Of a stretch of 64,000 nucleotides of DNA, positions 34,221 to 45,546 are shown piece by piece (position 1 is the stretch's first letter; each line of letters opens with the position of its first letter). The notes below the pieces were generated by a model. The model was not told where the DNA came from. It did not search any database and saw only the letters and a program-made list of their open reading frames with translations. The position numbers and the translations under genes are program-made. This DNA is from Aradus depressus (Eukaryota; Arthropoda; Insecta; Hemiptera; Aradidae), in contig OY759222.1 of the NCBI GenBank assembly GCA_963662175.1, positions 5,004,713-5,068,712 on the forward strand, read 5' to 3'.

Positions 34221-34224
34221 ACCC

Positions 34225-34420
34225 AATAGAATCAATATATCTATACGAATTTTTAAATGTGAATCCAGAAACCTATAAGGTCATCGGTAGGATTTCAGTC
34301 AAATCGTCCAAAATAATGGGGGGCTTAGAGGGGGTGAGAAACTCTAAAGACTGCTACAGAGTTTCTGCCAAATCGACTGGAGCAGTACGTTGCTGACGAT
34401 ACGCTGACGACTTACTATTA
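34225..34420 (+). repeat. DR1 dispersed repeat fragment
   Basis: A plus unit (AATCCAGAAACCTATAAGGT, then AAATCGTCCAAAATAATGG) leads to a mutated end near 34385-34405 (GCAGTACGTTGCTGACGATA). A 20-base C-run at 34481-34500 lies in the following unassigned stretch. Confidence 0.55.
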
Positions 34421-34679
34421 TTATTTCTTATTATATATTTAATTTATCAACATAATAACGACATGAAAGTTGGAACGCTCCCCCCCCCCCCCCCCCCCCC
34501 TTATTTTTTTCCATTTAGGAGGGCATAACAAGGGAAGATCTCAAGAGAGTAATATGAAGGGAGGAATGCCACCCTCTCAGAGGACGTGAGAAAGTGAAAT
34601 ACGAAATACAGACAATAATCATACAAAGAGCCACTTTCATTCAAAATACTATTTAATAATGCCGAAAGAAGAAAAGGTC

Positions 34680-34777
34680 TTCAGTCAATAACGTGCTATG
34701 TACTTCCTCAGCTCGAATTAAAGATTAAGTTTGTGCTCTCCCCTTTTGTTAATTTGACTGAGAGTTTCTGCATCAAC

Positions 34778-34820
<43 letters not shown>

Positions 34821-35042
34821 CTCAACTTCTAATTCAATTGAAAATCAATGTGTCGTCTTTAAATGGTTCTGGATCAACATATAAAATTTCGCATTGAAGT
34901 GTTATTCATTCTAACAGATGTTATCGTATCCACAGAAACACAGAGATGTGATTTTTTTCCTCCATTTTGAATACAGTTTCGAAAATGTATTTTTTACAGA
35001 TTACATAACATCCTCTATACAACGTATAGCTGGAGTAAAATA
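34680..35042 (-). repeat. DR1 minus copy with a 38-base C-run
   Basis: The reverse copy starts near TGTACTTCCTCAGCTCGAAT and ends with TTACATAACATCCTCTATAC and CGTATAGCTGGAGTAAA. The C-rich tract of the DR1 unit is expanded into an unbroken C-run at about 34781-34818. Confidence 0.7.
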
Positions 35043-35399
35043 TAGATCTGTATGTATTGTGATTGGAAGGAACAGGAGCACTTTCACGATGGAACAGTTA
35101 TTAAATAGAGTATCAGTTTGCCGGAGGGCCAGTTTGACACCTGTTATCTTCTCCCAATGAATACTAATACAACTAACTCCTTTTTTAATTTGAATAAAGC
35201 CATTTTATCATTATCCTATGAACAATTTTTCATTTTGTGTCATCATTTTTCATTATAAATTGTATTTTAAACATAAATTGGAGAAGGATATGTCAGCTAA
35301 ATTGCTAAAATTGGACAATTAAAATTTATTATATTTCAAAACGAGAGAATGGTCTTTTATGCCGTATTTTTCTTCAAGAAAGATGTCCTACACGCAAAA

Positions 35400-35700
35400 T
35401 ATTATGTATTTACTTTCTCATACTTATAGTATGTATAGTATTGTAATTGGGAAAAAATTAGAGATCGAGGTTTCAACTGATTTTCACGTTTTAAGGACCC
35501 CGGAATACGTTTTGACCATTTTTGTAATGTTGTCTGTCTGTGAGTGTGTATGTGATTGAAAAGTTGTGAGCTCTCTACCGCAAAAATGATTGTAGTTAGG
35601 AACATGAAATTTTGAATGAAGAGGTCACATGTTCCAACTTAGGTCTGATCAGATTTTGGCTGAAATCGAACGACAATTTAGATCACTTTCCCCCAGGAAT
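35400..35700 (+). repeat. Dispersed repeat R3, copy
   Basis: The stretch with GAGGTTTCAACTGATTTTCA, CGTTTTGACCATTTTTGTA and TCTGATCAGATTTTGGCTGA resembles 49285-49480, which has AGAGTTTTCAACTAATTTTC and CGTTTTAACCATTTTCAG at the same spacing. The family is unknown to me, and its overall phrasing (microsatellite GTCTGTCTGT, then a starting drug-free AT-rich body) recalls DR1. Confidence 0.45.
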
Positions 35701-35794
35701 TTAACTACATTTTATATGATACAGTTTACGTTTATGGCGCAATCAAAACTCGTATCGAGTAATAGTTGTGGGGAATACTAAAATATATACCCGA

Positions 35795-36056
35795 CTTATT
35801 TTATCTGGGAGGTAAAATAAACTTACGCACGCCGTCCTTCGGATGGGACGTTAAGCGATGGTCCCGAGCCTGTACGATGTCAGACTCGTTAAAGACCCCT
35901 ACCCTAGGTGAATAAAAATTTAGGGTAGGCAAAATTTAGGACTCCCACAGTAGAGTCGGGCTCATGTCCACCAGAGTGACGAAAAAGCGCTCTGGTAGTA
36001 GGCGATATGACCTCGTAGTTAAAGCCCGGGCATGAGTCATAAAACCTAACCTAACC
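35795..36056 (+). mobile_element. SINE-1 copy, 5'-truncated, young
   Basis: It begins inside the body at TTATTTTATCTGGGAGGTAA and runs undisturbed to the tail CATAAAACCTAACCTAACCC. The tRNA-like promoter is missing, as expected for incomplete reverse transcription. Confidence 0.9.
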
Positions 36057-36059
36057 CCT

Positions 36060-36260
36060 AAAATATATAATTTATATGAAATATGATTTTTTATAGGTCG
36101 TTCAGTTTTTGAGATACATATCGAAAACCATCTTGAAATGTAGTTTCGAAACATATTTTTAGACGTTTCCTTGATTTACCCGAAAATGGTTAGTCCTATC
36201 GCAAAATTGATTCCTATCAAAATTATTCTTTACAAAATTTACAATCTCTAATAATCCTCA
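36060..36260 (+). repeat. Dispersed repeat R5, copy
   Basis: The block GAGATACATATCGAAAACCA to GGTTAGTCCTATCGCAAAAT appears again, inverted, at 47830-47960 and in part at 16205-16270. It has no coding capacity. The following 36260-36920 is AT-rich and unassigned. Confidence 0.55.
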
Positions 36261-36919
36261 AATATGATGTAAAATCAGTACAACGAACGCTACAGCGCTA
36301 CAAAATATAATCTAAATGTCTATAAAGAATATATCTAATTGTAAGTAGTTTTAAAATCGTAACTCATATCAATGAACTTTAAAATATGGTTTTTGTATAG
36401 GTAGTTTTTTGAAAAATTATAAAAATTAAGAAAAATATATTTGATGTGGCCATTAAAGGACTTTCTCATACCAACAACGCTGACAGATTCTCTTTTTCTC
36501 TCTCCTTACCCTTCTCAAAATCATTTAATTTTGGCTCTTTGAACAGCGTAATCTTAGCGTAGACAGCGTAGGCATATATGGAGTTTATTCCCAACTTTAG
36601 ACAGAAAGTGTAACGAATTCAGGTTTCTGATCGAATTTTGTATGTTATTTGAACAAAACTGGTTACGGTAAATTGCAAGGACTTAATAATTAAATGAAGG
36701 ATGGTGGGAGACATCGTTTTTGGAATTTTCGAATGATTGATCCGTTAAGACCGGTCTTTGACACTAGGATATATCGAGTGAAAGGCTGTTTTGTATCTTC
36801 TTATTAAACTTTTTAGCATTTCGTGTCTGTACGTTATTATTATCAAATCAATTATAAGCACAATTTAATAGCAATGTGGGCCAAGTCAGCTTTAAGAAGC
36901 TGCTTCACTCTAATTATTT

Positions 36920-37415
36920 TAATTCCCCAGAAATATCAAGTATAGGCTAAGTTATATAACTGATCTCGATGTTGAGTTTACAATCCTCAAAGAATGAATG
37001 TATCGACACGAAATTTTATAAGTGCATCAAGGTATAAGGACGACACCTCTTGATTTTCAGCCAAATCGGCCAATGAGAAGAAAGAGATAAAAAGTAAGAG
37101 TTTAACATAAGCACTTTAATAACTTCCATTGTAATTAATGTATTAAAAAGAACTTTTCTAAGTAAATTCAAAATTCCCATGAGTACAGCACCAAATAATT
37201 TTCCAAGATATCGGCCGAAGGGAAGGAGAGGGCCTCAACTAAAAAACCCTATTAGATGTCGATGTAATGAATGTATCGATACAATATTTAGTATGAGGAG
37301 TCAGAAGCCCTTAAGTAAGTCAATTGTTGATTTTTAGCTCAATCGGTCGAGTGGTTCTGAAGGTAGAGCAAAAACTGAATTAATTCAACCTGGGGAAGTA
37401 GATTGCACGACTTAT
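36920..37415 (+). repeat. DR1 dispersed repeat, plus copy
   Basis: Start block TTAATTCCCCAGAAATATCA, three internal units with TAACTTCCATTGTAAT and GATGTCGATGTAATGAATGT, and the end CTGGGGAAGTAGATTGCACG. The hairpin is lost. Confidence 0.7.
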
Positions 37416-37449
37416 TTATTTATAAATTGAATAAATGCTGGATAAAATA

Positions 37450-38600
37450 TCATTAATTTTTTCTGCCCGAGTGGAGAGTATACTGTGATGTAAAAAAAAT
37501 GTACACATATTAAGACTATATATATATTATAAAATCAATTATTATTATTATTACACTTTTATTTATATATATATATAGAGTGGCCCAGATAAGCGGGCCA
37601 CAAGTGAAATAACTCCTAAACGGTTAGAGATATATAACTATCTTTTAATGGCTCAAATAGCCCTTCGAAGGGCGGGGTTCCCTTTTGACCCTTAAGTTTC
37701 ATTACATTTTATTAAAGTACTAAACAAACAAGGAAGAACTGTGAAAACAGATTTTTGATACGTCAAGTAGTTCTCGGAAAAAAAACGTTTAAAGTTGCAC
37801 GTTTTCTTATTCTGAAGTTATTAAATTTCAACACACAAAGAAAAACGTGCAACTTTAAACTTTTTTTTCCGAGAACTACTTGACGTATCAAAAATCTGTT
37901 TGCACAGTTCTTCTTTGTTTCTTTAGTACTTTAATAAAATGTAATGAAACTTAAGGGTCAAAAGGTAACCCCGCCCTTCGAAGGGCTGTTTGAGCCATTG
38001 AAAGGGTCATTATTGCCTTTTCGAGGACGCCATACTATAACTCTCGGCGAGTGCTACAACTTTAGTCCTATGCACAATTTTGATATCTCTTACCGTTTAG
38101 GAGTTGTTTCACTTGTGGCCCGCTTAACTGGGCCACCCTGTATATACATAATATAAAAACAGAAAAAAGACTGAGATAGTTTCAATTAATAAGTTTGTAA
38201 GATATCTTTTTGTGGAATAATTTCATTTTTTTTATCACCAATTTTAGTTATTCAATTAATAATGTAGGTTTACGTAAATAAACCCAATATTTGTTCTTTT
38301 ATTCTTTATAAATATATACATATATTCATTTTCCCTGTGAACCCAGTAAGATAATTTATACCTTTGGATAAGATTTAACATTTTTGAAAAGAAACAATAT
38401 GGCATCTCATTGTTATATTTAGAAGAATCCAAATGAAAACTTTGTTCATTGAAATTTTTTTAAATACGTGCACTATCTTCAAAATTGCACGTTTTGAACT
38501 TTTGGTGTTATTTGGGCTCTTTTCGGAAATGATTATAGAAATCAAAATTTAGTAGAAGACCAGCTACAATTTCTAGAGGAAATGTGGTAATTATATTTAA
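37450..38600 (+). repeat. DR2 dispersed repeat, copy 3, split by a MITE
   Basis: DR2 landmarks resume on both sides of the MITE at 37576-38140. They include CTGTGATGTA before it and AATAAACCCAATATTTGTTC, ACGTGCACTATCTTCAAAAT and AGAGGAAATGTGGTAATT after it. The MITE is therefore younger than this DR2 copy. Confidence 0.7.
37576..38140. mobile_element. Long-inverted-repeat MITE with TA target site
   Basis: The ends match as inverted copies: GTGGCCCAGATAAGCGGGCC on the left and its near reverse complement on the right. TA lies at both edges (37574-37575 and 38141-38142). The inverted arms are about 230 bp each and meet near 37820, so the element folds on itself. A non-symmetrical stretch of about 60 bp at 38029-38089 has no partner in the left arm. 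The TA site and ends suggest the Tc1/mariner group. Confidence 0.85.
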
Positions 38601-38639
38601 TATTTATTAATTTTTTATTTATATAATTTTAATTATCAG

Positions 38640-39330
38640 GGTCATTTTAATAATAGAGTCTTAAGCAGCAAAAAAAAGGTATATTTGTCAGGAAATTTTC
38701 AAAATTTGGCTGAAGGTTAAAGCCATGTGATTCCCTACTTGAAGAAATGTCGCCTCAACCCAATTTTTTTTTTCAAGAGAATTTTCTCTAAAATTTCTTA
38801 TATAAATGTAATTCGTTTAACTGGGAATTGAGAAAATCTTCAATTGCCGCACTCTGCCGAAGAGCGGTATACGATATAATGAGATCATTTCTATAAACCT
38901 GGTCGCCGGCCGGAAGGAATTTAATTTCTGGAGACCGCTTCGTCGGCTGTTATAGCCCCGAGTCACGTATAGATTCCGGAATGTCATATATATATAGGCC
39001 TTAGGCCCATTTCACAGCCTAAATGATGATTTAAAAAATTGTACAAAAAAAAATATTGCCGAAATGTGATGACCAGGTCACACATTGAAGGGTCTTGTAG
39101 ACCAAACATTCCTCTAACGTATACATTACCGTGAAAGATCGAAATGCGTTGATCGTCGTGATATTGGTGACAGTCAGAAATATGATTTGTATTTCACTCT
39201 ATTGGGACATTCACTGGAGATTGTCCACACAAACCGACAGGTTGCGGTAAATGTGTGTAGAGCGTCTAATGTGCAAATTCATAGCGATTTGGCGACCAGT
39301 GAGTATAACGATGTTTTACAAATGAAATAC
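38640..39330. other. Unassigned, moderately GC segment
   Basis: No repeat landmark is found here. A patch at 38820-38980 is richer in G and C and stays open for about 45 codons on the + strand (with PKSGIRYNEIISINLVAGRK), but I cannot link it to a family. Confidence 0.25.
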
Positions 39331-39389
39331 TCATCATTTCCGAACTAGGTTATCGCTCGTCGTCGATGAATCAATTAAGATTCCCCTCT

Positions 39390-39715
39390 CCCCTTCTAAA
39401 AATTGGCTACCGTTTGCGATAAAAATCAAAAGACTTACATAGGGGCTTTGGAATTCTCATACTAAATTTTCTGTCGATAAATTCATTACATCGGCAGTTA
39501 TTAGGTTTTTTGAGACAAGTCCCTCCTCTTCGGTTCCCATCTTACCTTCGACCGATTTCGCGCAAAGTTAATAAGTGCAGTTTAGAATTTAAAAATAAAA
39601 TTTCATGTCTGTACATCCGTGATATCGCCAGTTTTAGGCCGGAAAACATGAAATTCGCGTGAAAAATTACCAACAAATTTCTGACCGATTACATAGCCTA
39701 TACTTCGTATGACTG
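39390..39715 (-). repeat. DR1 dispersed repeat, minus copy
   Basis: Reverse units with ATTACATCGGCAGTTATTAG and ACCGATTTCGCGCAAAG lead to the end GACCGATTACATAGCCTATA. A probable SINE-1 tail piece (GGCATGGGTCACAAAAAC) lies near 39720-39835. Confidence 0.65.
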
Positions 39716-39959
39716 TAGTATACCTCTATCCTAACTTAACCTGGCCATGGCACATTTATAAATCCGAGAGTCAGGAAAAGCCCTCTGATAGACAGAAATA
39801 TGATCTGGAAGCTAAAGCAGGGCATGGGTCACAAAAACAAACGTGCCGCTAAACGCTCTTCGCAGACTATGATTGGCTTAGAAACAGCCAATAACGAAAG
39901 ACATATTTTCTGATTTGCTCTTTCTCATTAATAGTGTCAACACACAAACACAAGTCCTC

Positions 39960-40230
39960 GTTGAATTACCGACAATATACTTCCCCATCTCAAATTATGT
40001 GTGATAAAGTATGTATCCGCTCTCGCTCTAAACCCTCCTTCCTCTTTGCGCAATTTGACTGAAAATTAGTAGGGTTCTTATTTATGAATTTCTGGATCCA
40101 AGCTGAAAATTTCTAACTCATAAATAAAGTATGGAAACGTTCACGCCATATCTCCCTCCCCTCCTCATAAGCCCTCTTTTCACTTGACTGCTTTGACTGA
40201 AGCTATTTATTTTCTTAAATATGGACACAT
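39960..40230 (-). repeat. DR1 dispersed repeat, minus copy
   Basis: It begins at the reverse hairpin end (GAATTACCGACAATATACTT) with CCCCATCTCAAATTA, and the body is a diverged pair of units with TTTGACTGAAAATTAGTAGG. Confidence 0.6.
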
Positions 40231-40430
40231 ATATATAAAAGGGATTTGGAGTTAAGCATCAATCCCTTTGAATCCCACTTTGTTTTCGAAGATTTAGGCA
40301 AAACGAAAATGGGAATTTGGGTGGTCAACTTAGGCGCACTCTGTGAGTAATAATATGAATCTACTTATGGAAAATATACAGCCAAAAGGCCAGTTCTTAA
40401 AAATATACAAATACTCACTTTAGCATATAT

Positions 40431-40850
40431 ATTTTTACTTTTTGAAGTATATAAAGTGTAGAAGAAGTTATGTAATCGGTCAGAAATTCGATGTTGAAAT
40501 TTCAACAGAATTTCATGTTTTCAAAACCTGACTCTAAAAATTTTTTTAAAAAATTACGAATTCCTGTCTGTCTTTGTGTCTACACGATAACTCCTGATAG
40601 CATGAATGTATCAAATCAAAATTTTATACCTATATCCACAACTTCATAAGGATGACACTTATTGATTTTCCGCGTAATCGGCAGAAGGGAGGGGGGTTAT
40701 ATTAACTTACAAACCCTAATAACTCCCGATGTAATAAATGTATCAACACAAAATTCAGTATGAGGTCTCTGAATACTCCTAGAGAGAGAGCGAAAATTTA
40801 ATTGATTAATTTTTGCTGTAATTCATCGACGCCATTTTATTTTTGAAATT
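40431..40850 (+). repeat. DR1 dispersed repeat, plus copy
   Basis: The start GAAGTTATGTAATCGGTCAG is intact, and two units contain AACTCCTGATAGCATGAATG and AACTCCCGATGTAATAAATG. The 3' end is worn (TTGCTGTAATTCATCGACGC). Confidence 0.7.
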
Positions 40851-40974
40851 TCAATACAAACATGAAACAATGTATTTTTTCTTGTCGGTTCGTTCAGTAA
40901 GACCGTGAAAAAGTACACTTTTTCGAAAGGTTTATCATTATTATTATTATTAAATATTGTGTTAATAATTTATT

Positions 40975-41345
40975 TTCTTAGTTATATGTAGTATGGGGGA
41001 AGTTATCTATGTAATACGTCAGAAATTCATTGTAATTTTTTTTTAATTTTCATGTTTTCCTTCCGATTTCCTGAATAAAAAAATGTAAAAAAAATATCAT
41101 GCTTGCTTGTTTGTATGCAGACACGATAACTTCCGATATAATGAACATATAGTCACGAAATTTTATATACATAACTAGAATTTTACATTTTAAAATTTTA
41201 CATAAAAATTAAGAAGTCACTGAATAAAACACTGATATTCAGCCAAATTGACGGAATAAAAAAGTGTTAATGAGGGAGAAAGAAAACAGTTGATTAAAAA
41301 TAATTCGGTTGGGGAAAACATTTATTGGCGATGATTCACCGATTT
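40975..41345 (+). repeat. DR1 dispersed repeat, plus copy
   Basis: It runs from GTATGGGGGAAGTTATCTAT to GGCGATGATTCACCGATT. The middle is shortened to about one unit. The following 41345-41960 has a 22-base T-run and a GC-rich patch at 41590-41700 that I cannot assign. Confidence 0.65.
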
Positions 41346-41964
41346 TCTTTTCCATTTTCCACGCTATCAGTAAGAGTAATTAAGTAATTCTTCTTTCCTT
41401 TTTTTTTTTTTTTTTTTTTTAATTTAGGTATACATTGAAAAAAAATTCAAATAAAAAAATATGACTAATTTCTTGTGTACAATCACCTAAAGCATCAAAT
41501 TTTCAAAGAAACTTTTTTTTTTTTTAATCTCATTAAAATACGTACTTCGGATAGAAGAATTGAGGTGGACACAACACTAAGTCCAAACTGTCCCGCGGTT
41601 AGGGATAGACTGAGCGGTACATGCGACCGCCCCACCACCTGAGGAACATGCGCGGGAGGGGGGGGGGGCGAAATTGTTTAGCCGCGGGCGTAGCCACAGG
41701 GTTGTCATCGGATGAGACATTGTTTTCATCTAAAACTAGATCAATCTACAACATTTGAAAAGGGTAAAATTTTACCAGTAGAGTCTGACGTCTCTCGAAC
41801 CAAACCGTATCATCGGTCTTGATGGATTTACAAACACTTGCAGTTGGCATTATTCCTGTTAAGTCCGTAATATGGTAATTTTTTCATACAACGAAATAGG
41901 TACCTTATCTTGATTAATATATAAAGAGAATACATTTGTTTGTGTATTTTATGTTATTTAGTAA

Positions 41965-42110
41965 GTTGTGACTCATGCCCGGGCTACGTCGTTCTGGTCG
42001 CAATGAACCTGACTCTGGGTGTCCTGAATTTGTATTCGCCTTGAATAGAGCTGTTAACCTGAGATTCTACAAGCTCTGGACAATCGCTTTACGACCAACT
42101 TGAAGGTGAT
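41965..42110 (-). mobile_element. SINE-1 fragment, old
   Basis: Reverse tail-side part: GTTGTGACTCATGCCCGGGC, then a heavily worn body. The head is absent. Confidence 0.6.
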
Positions 42111-42162
42111 CGAACAAGTGTGATCCATATTGTGGCATGGATTCCATAGGTATTCTGAAATA

Positions 42163-42435
42163 AGCGCCGAAAGGTAGCATGCTAGCCTGAGCTGAAGATA
42201 GAGGGTTCGAAACCCAACCGAGCACGCCGTTCTTCGAATCGGGGTTAAGCGCTGATCCGTACGATCTGTACGATGTCAGGTAATATTAAAGACACCCACC
42301 CTAGGTTAATAAATCTAGGTAGGCAACATTTAGAACTCCCACAGTAGAGTCGGGCTCATGTTCACCAGAGCAACGAAAGAGCTCTCTGGTAGTAGGCGAT
42401 ATGAGTAGTTAAAGACCGGGCATGAGTCATAATAA
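42163..42435 (+). mobile_element. SINE-1 copy, old
   Basis: The head GCGCCGAAAGGTAGCATGCT and the B box GGGTTCGAAACCCAACC are recognisable. The body is shortened, and the tail is CATAATAAATAAC. Confidence 0.8.
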
Positions 42436-42496
42436 ATAACATTGATTTTGAACGAAATTATTCTATTATATTAGTTTTTGGAGGGAGAGTTGGGAC

Positions 42497-42675
42497 ATAG
42501 GAAATGCGGTACTGAAAAGCTCCAGTGGTCTCCAAAGCACTGACGGGTAGAAAACCAATTTTCAAATTGAACATTGTATCTACTGATATCAGTAGATCTC
42601 AACCTCTCTTTTTATGTTTACGACCTAATTACAGTAATAAAACGTTGGAAATGACCGCAGCACACATGAGATATA
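42497..42675 (-). repeat. Repeat pair R4, copy 2
   Basis: This is the inverted partner of 14865-15058, from GGAAATGCGGTACTGAAAAG to GAAATGACCGCAGCACACAT. The identity is high and about 27.5 kb separates the two. Confidence 0.75.
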
Positions 42676-43104
42676 TTATATTTTATGGAAATATAATCAT
42701 CTCATGAAAGAAAAGTTAAATAAAATCTCAAACATTCATAAGACCAGAAATAAATAATGAATTTAGTTTAAATACTTTTTAACAGGATGTGCCAGATAGT
42801 GCTATCATTTATCAACTTGTTCTGAATTATTTGTAGAAGTTGGCTCATTATATATTTATCAAAGAGAATGCGCTAGCTGTTGTGGTCTTGATGGTCAGCA
42901 CTCCTTGCCGGCAGACTTGCTCCTAAACGACAATTCTACTGTAATTTAAATTTTCATTACCCATAGCAATAAAACAATAATAATATTTCCACGCAATAAA
43001 AAAAAAAAGGAACCATTTATATGGTTTACGTGTTGTTTTCTTACAAAATATTTTATTTTTCAGTTATGCTCGTTAAGAACTTGGTAATTCATTAAAGAAA
43101 CTGT

Positions 43105-44255
43105 TGTATTTATTTATCTTAAGCCACAACTATGCAAAAAATACACAACCAGTGGCTGGGCTGACATACACTATACAAAAATTAAAATAAAATGACATAA
43201 TAAAAATAAATACGACATGAAAGGCTTGAGAGAGGAAAAACAGCCAGCGGTGAACCCTCATGGCATCACTTCATACCAGGAGATCTCTATGCCAAACTCT
43301 CTTTAACCTAAGGTTGTGACGGGATGGCATGGTCACCAACCTCAAGGGTGATGGTCTCCCTCTTTTTCCTGCTCGTTATCAACACTGTCTCCGTCTTATG
43401 TGCCAGTTGTAGGCCTACTGACTTCATCCACTCATGGATGAGTACCATGACATACTCGAAGTCGCTATTTACTTCGTCCAGGGTCTTATCAGTAATGACG
43501 ACTGCCACGTCATCTGCAAACGCCACTAGCTTAACGTTCGCTGGTAGCGGCAGTCTCAATAAGAGATCGTACATCACGTTCCACATGAATGGTCCGAGTA
43601 CCGATCCCTGGGGAACGCCGCCCGTCACATTATACTTTTCGACTCCATTCTGCGTCTCATAAATTAGCACCCTGTTATGGAAGTAATCGGCGACTATCTT
43701 CTTGAGGTAACGTGGCATGCTATGTCTCCCTAGTGCTTTCCAGATGCAGTCCCATCTGGCTGAATTAAGGGCATTCTTGACGTCCAGTGTAGCTACAAGG
43801 CAGTAGTGTTTGCTACCGCCTTTCCATCGTTTGCCAGAGATCGCTTCCTTAGCAATGTTTGTCACCGAATTCACTGCGTTCAGCGTTGATCGAGCCTTCC
43901 TAAAACCGTACTGGTTCTCAGAGAGTCCGTCGCCTATGGTTTCCTCAAGTCTGTCCAATAGGATTCGCTCCAGGACTTTGCCAGCACTATCCAACATGCA
44001 GAGAGGGACTGTCCTTGACTCCCACAGTGTGTAGGTGTCTATTGAACGGACCATGTCCTATGAGAACTCCAGTCAGTTGCCTAAGCTCGTTCCTTTTGAG
44101 GTTCAGGATCCCGTCTTTCAGAACTCTGGACTCCCCTCCCAGGAACCTCTTCGACTGCCTGCATGTGATCTTTTCTCTCCAAATACACTCCAAAAGGTCC
44201 TTAGTCCATTCTTTGATTCGGGTTCGGTATGTCGTACAATAGTCTAAGTCGCCGG
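43105..44255 (-). pseudogene. R1-like LINE fragment: ORF2 C-terminal piece joined ahead of the reverse transcriptase
   Basis: The minus-strand ORF at 43308-44054 (248 residues) is the palm and part of the thumb of a non-LTR reverse transcriptase. It shows LCMLDSAGKVLERILLDRL, ENQYGFRKARST, LDVKNALNSARWD, GGVPQGSVLGPFMWNVMYD and the catalytic FADDVAVV. This style fits the R1 clade. Ahead of it on the same strand (44240 down to 44000, another frame) is a C-terminal piece: RTRIKEWTKDLLECIW, then LTGVLIGHGPFNRHLHTVG. That piece should follow the polymerase, not precede it. After the RT the sequence goes straight to a 3' UTR ending in ATAAATAAATACAACAG near 43110. The thumb end, RNase H region and 5' end are missing, so it is dead. 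Confidence 0.85.
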
Positions 44256-44503
44256 TCTAGTGTGATTAAAGAAACTTGAATCGACGTTTCATATTCTCAA
44301 TGGATCAAAGACACTTAAAAAAAAAAAAAAAACAGTAGATCCAAAACTGAAGAAAACTTTTTTCATACTTTTTTTCTACATTATTTAAAAAAATAAAAAC
44401 AAATTGTGAACATATTATCAAAATATTTATGTATTTAAGTTTTACTGTTATCTTCTCAACACGAATTGTTTCATGGAATTTCTGTTGCAAATCAAGTTAG
44501 TAA

Positions 44504-44580
44504 TTGGCTGGGGAAGTAACATGGTCGGTGATCCGCCAGCGTGTATGTACATTCCCAAGTATCAAGTTAGCTACAAGGGT
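44504..44580 (+). repeat. DR1 end fragment leading into the minisatellite
   Basis: The DR1 end GGCTGGGGAAGTAACATGGT and GGTGATCCGCCAGCGTG is followed by a variant of the unit phrase GGGTTTTTGAGTTGAGCCTC. That phrase is the seed of the minisatellite. Confidence 0.6.
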
Positions 44581-45176
44581 TTTTGAGTTGAGCCTCCCTC
44601 TCATTTCTTGTCGGTACATTTTCGAGTTGAGCCTCCCTCTCATTTCTTGTCGGTACATTTTCGAGTTGAGCCTCCCTCTCATTTCTTGTCGGTACATTTT
44701 TTAGTTGAGCCTCCCTCTCATTTCTTGTCGGTACATTTTTGAGTTGAGCCTTCTCCTCTCTTGTCGGTACATTTTTGAGTTGAGCCTCCCTCTCATTTCT
44801 TGTCGGTACATTTTCGAGTTGAGCCTTCTTCTTTCTTGTCGGTACATTTTTGAGTTGAGCCACTCTCTCCTTTCTTGTCTGTACATTTTTGAGTTGAACC
44901 TCCCTCACCTTTCTTCTCGACACATTTTTGAGTTGACACTTCCTCTCCTTTCTTGTCGGTACATTTTTGAATTGAGTCACTCTCTCTTCTCTTGTCGGTA
45001 CATTCTTGAGTTGAGCCTCTCACTTCTTTCTTGTCCGTACATTTTTGAGTTGAGCCTCCCTCTTCTTTCTTGTCGGTACACTTTTGACTTGAGTCACTCT
45101 CTCTTCTCTTGTCGGTACATTCTTGAGTTGAGCCACTCTCTCCTCTCTTGTCGGTACATTTTTGAGTTGTGCCTCC
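44580..45176 (+). repeat. Minisatellite, 39-bp unit, about 15 copies
   Basis: The unit consists of GAGTTGAGCCTCCCTCTC, ATTTCTTGTCGG and TACATTTTT in tandem. Most units are 39 bp and several are 36 bp, both multiples of three, so long frames stay open on both strands (for example minus-strand repeats of QLKNVPTRNEREA). No start context, splice site or flanking coding sequence supports translation. The unit derives from the DR1 phrase GTTTTTGAGTTAAGCCTCCC. Confidence 0.92.
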
Positions 45177-45546
45177 CATAAGTTATGTGTACACTTAACG
45201 AAGAAGTACTCGAGAGTTACTGAAATTAATGTACATAAGGCTTTTTTTCCTGATGTTTTTTTATGTTATAATCCAGCTGTAGTCGTTTACTGTTCAACAA
45301 TTGAGGAGGCCTTGGCTCAGCCAATATTTTGACAACTCATGATTCATTAAACATGTGTTAGCTTCAAGTTGAATCTTATATCTTATTTTTCAGTTAATTT
45401 GTTCATAGTGAGATAATTGGTTTCTTTTTGATCACGAAAAAATGTATAGTAGTACCTAAGTACATATACGATTCAGGTAAGCTTTATTTCTATATTTTCT
45501 GATATAATATTACCTTTATGTCAATAAAGGCCTATTATTATTATTT

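Noticed and set aside
34781..34818. Very long C-run as a functional element
   Set aside because: It replaces the C-rich tract of a DR1 unit and recurs at 2511, 11540 and 34481. Slippage or a sequencing artefact explains it.
44567..45181. Long repeat-protein ORFs across the minisatellite on both strands
   Set aside because: Frames are open on both strands because the unit lengths are multiples of three and the unit lacks stops. No start context, splice sites or flanking coding sequence.
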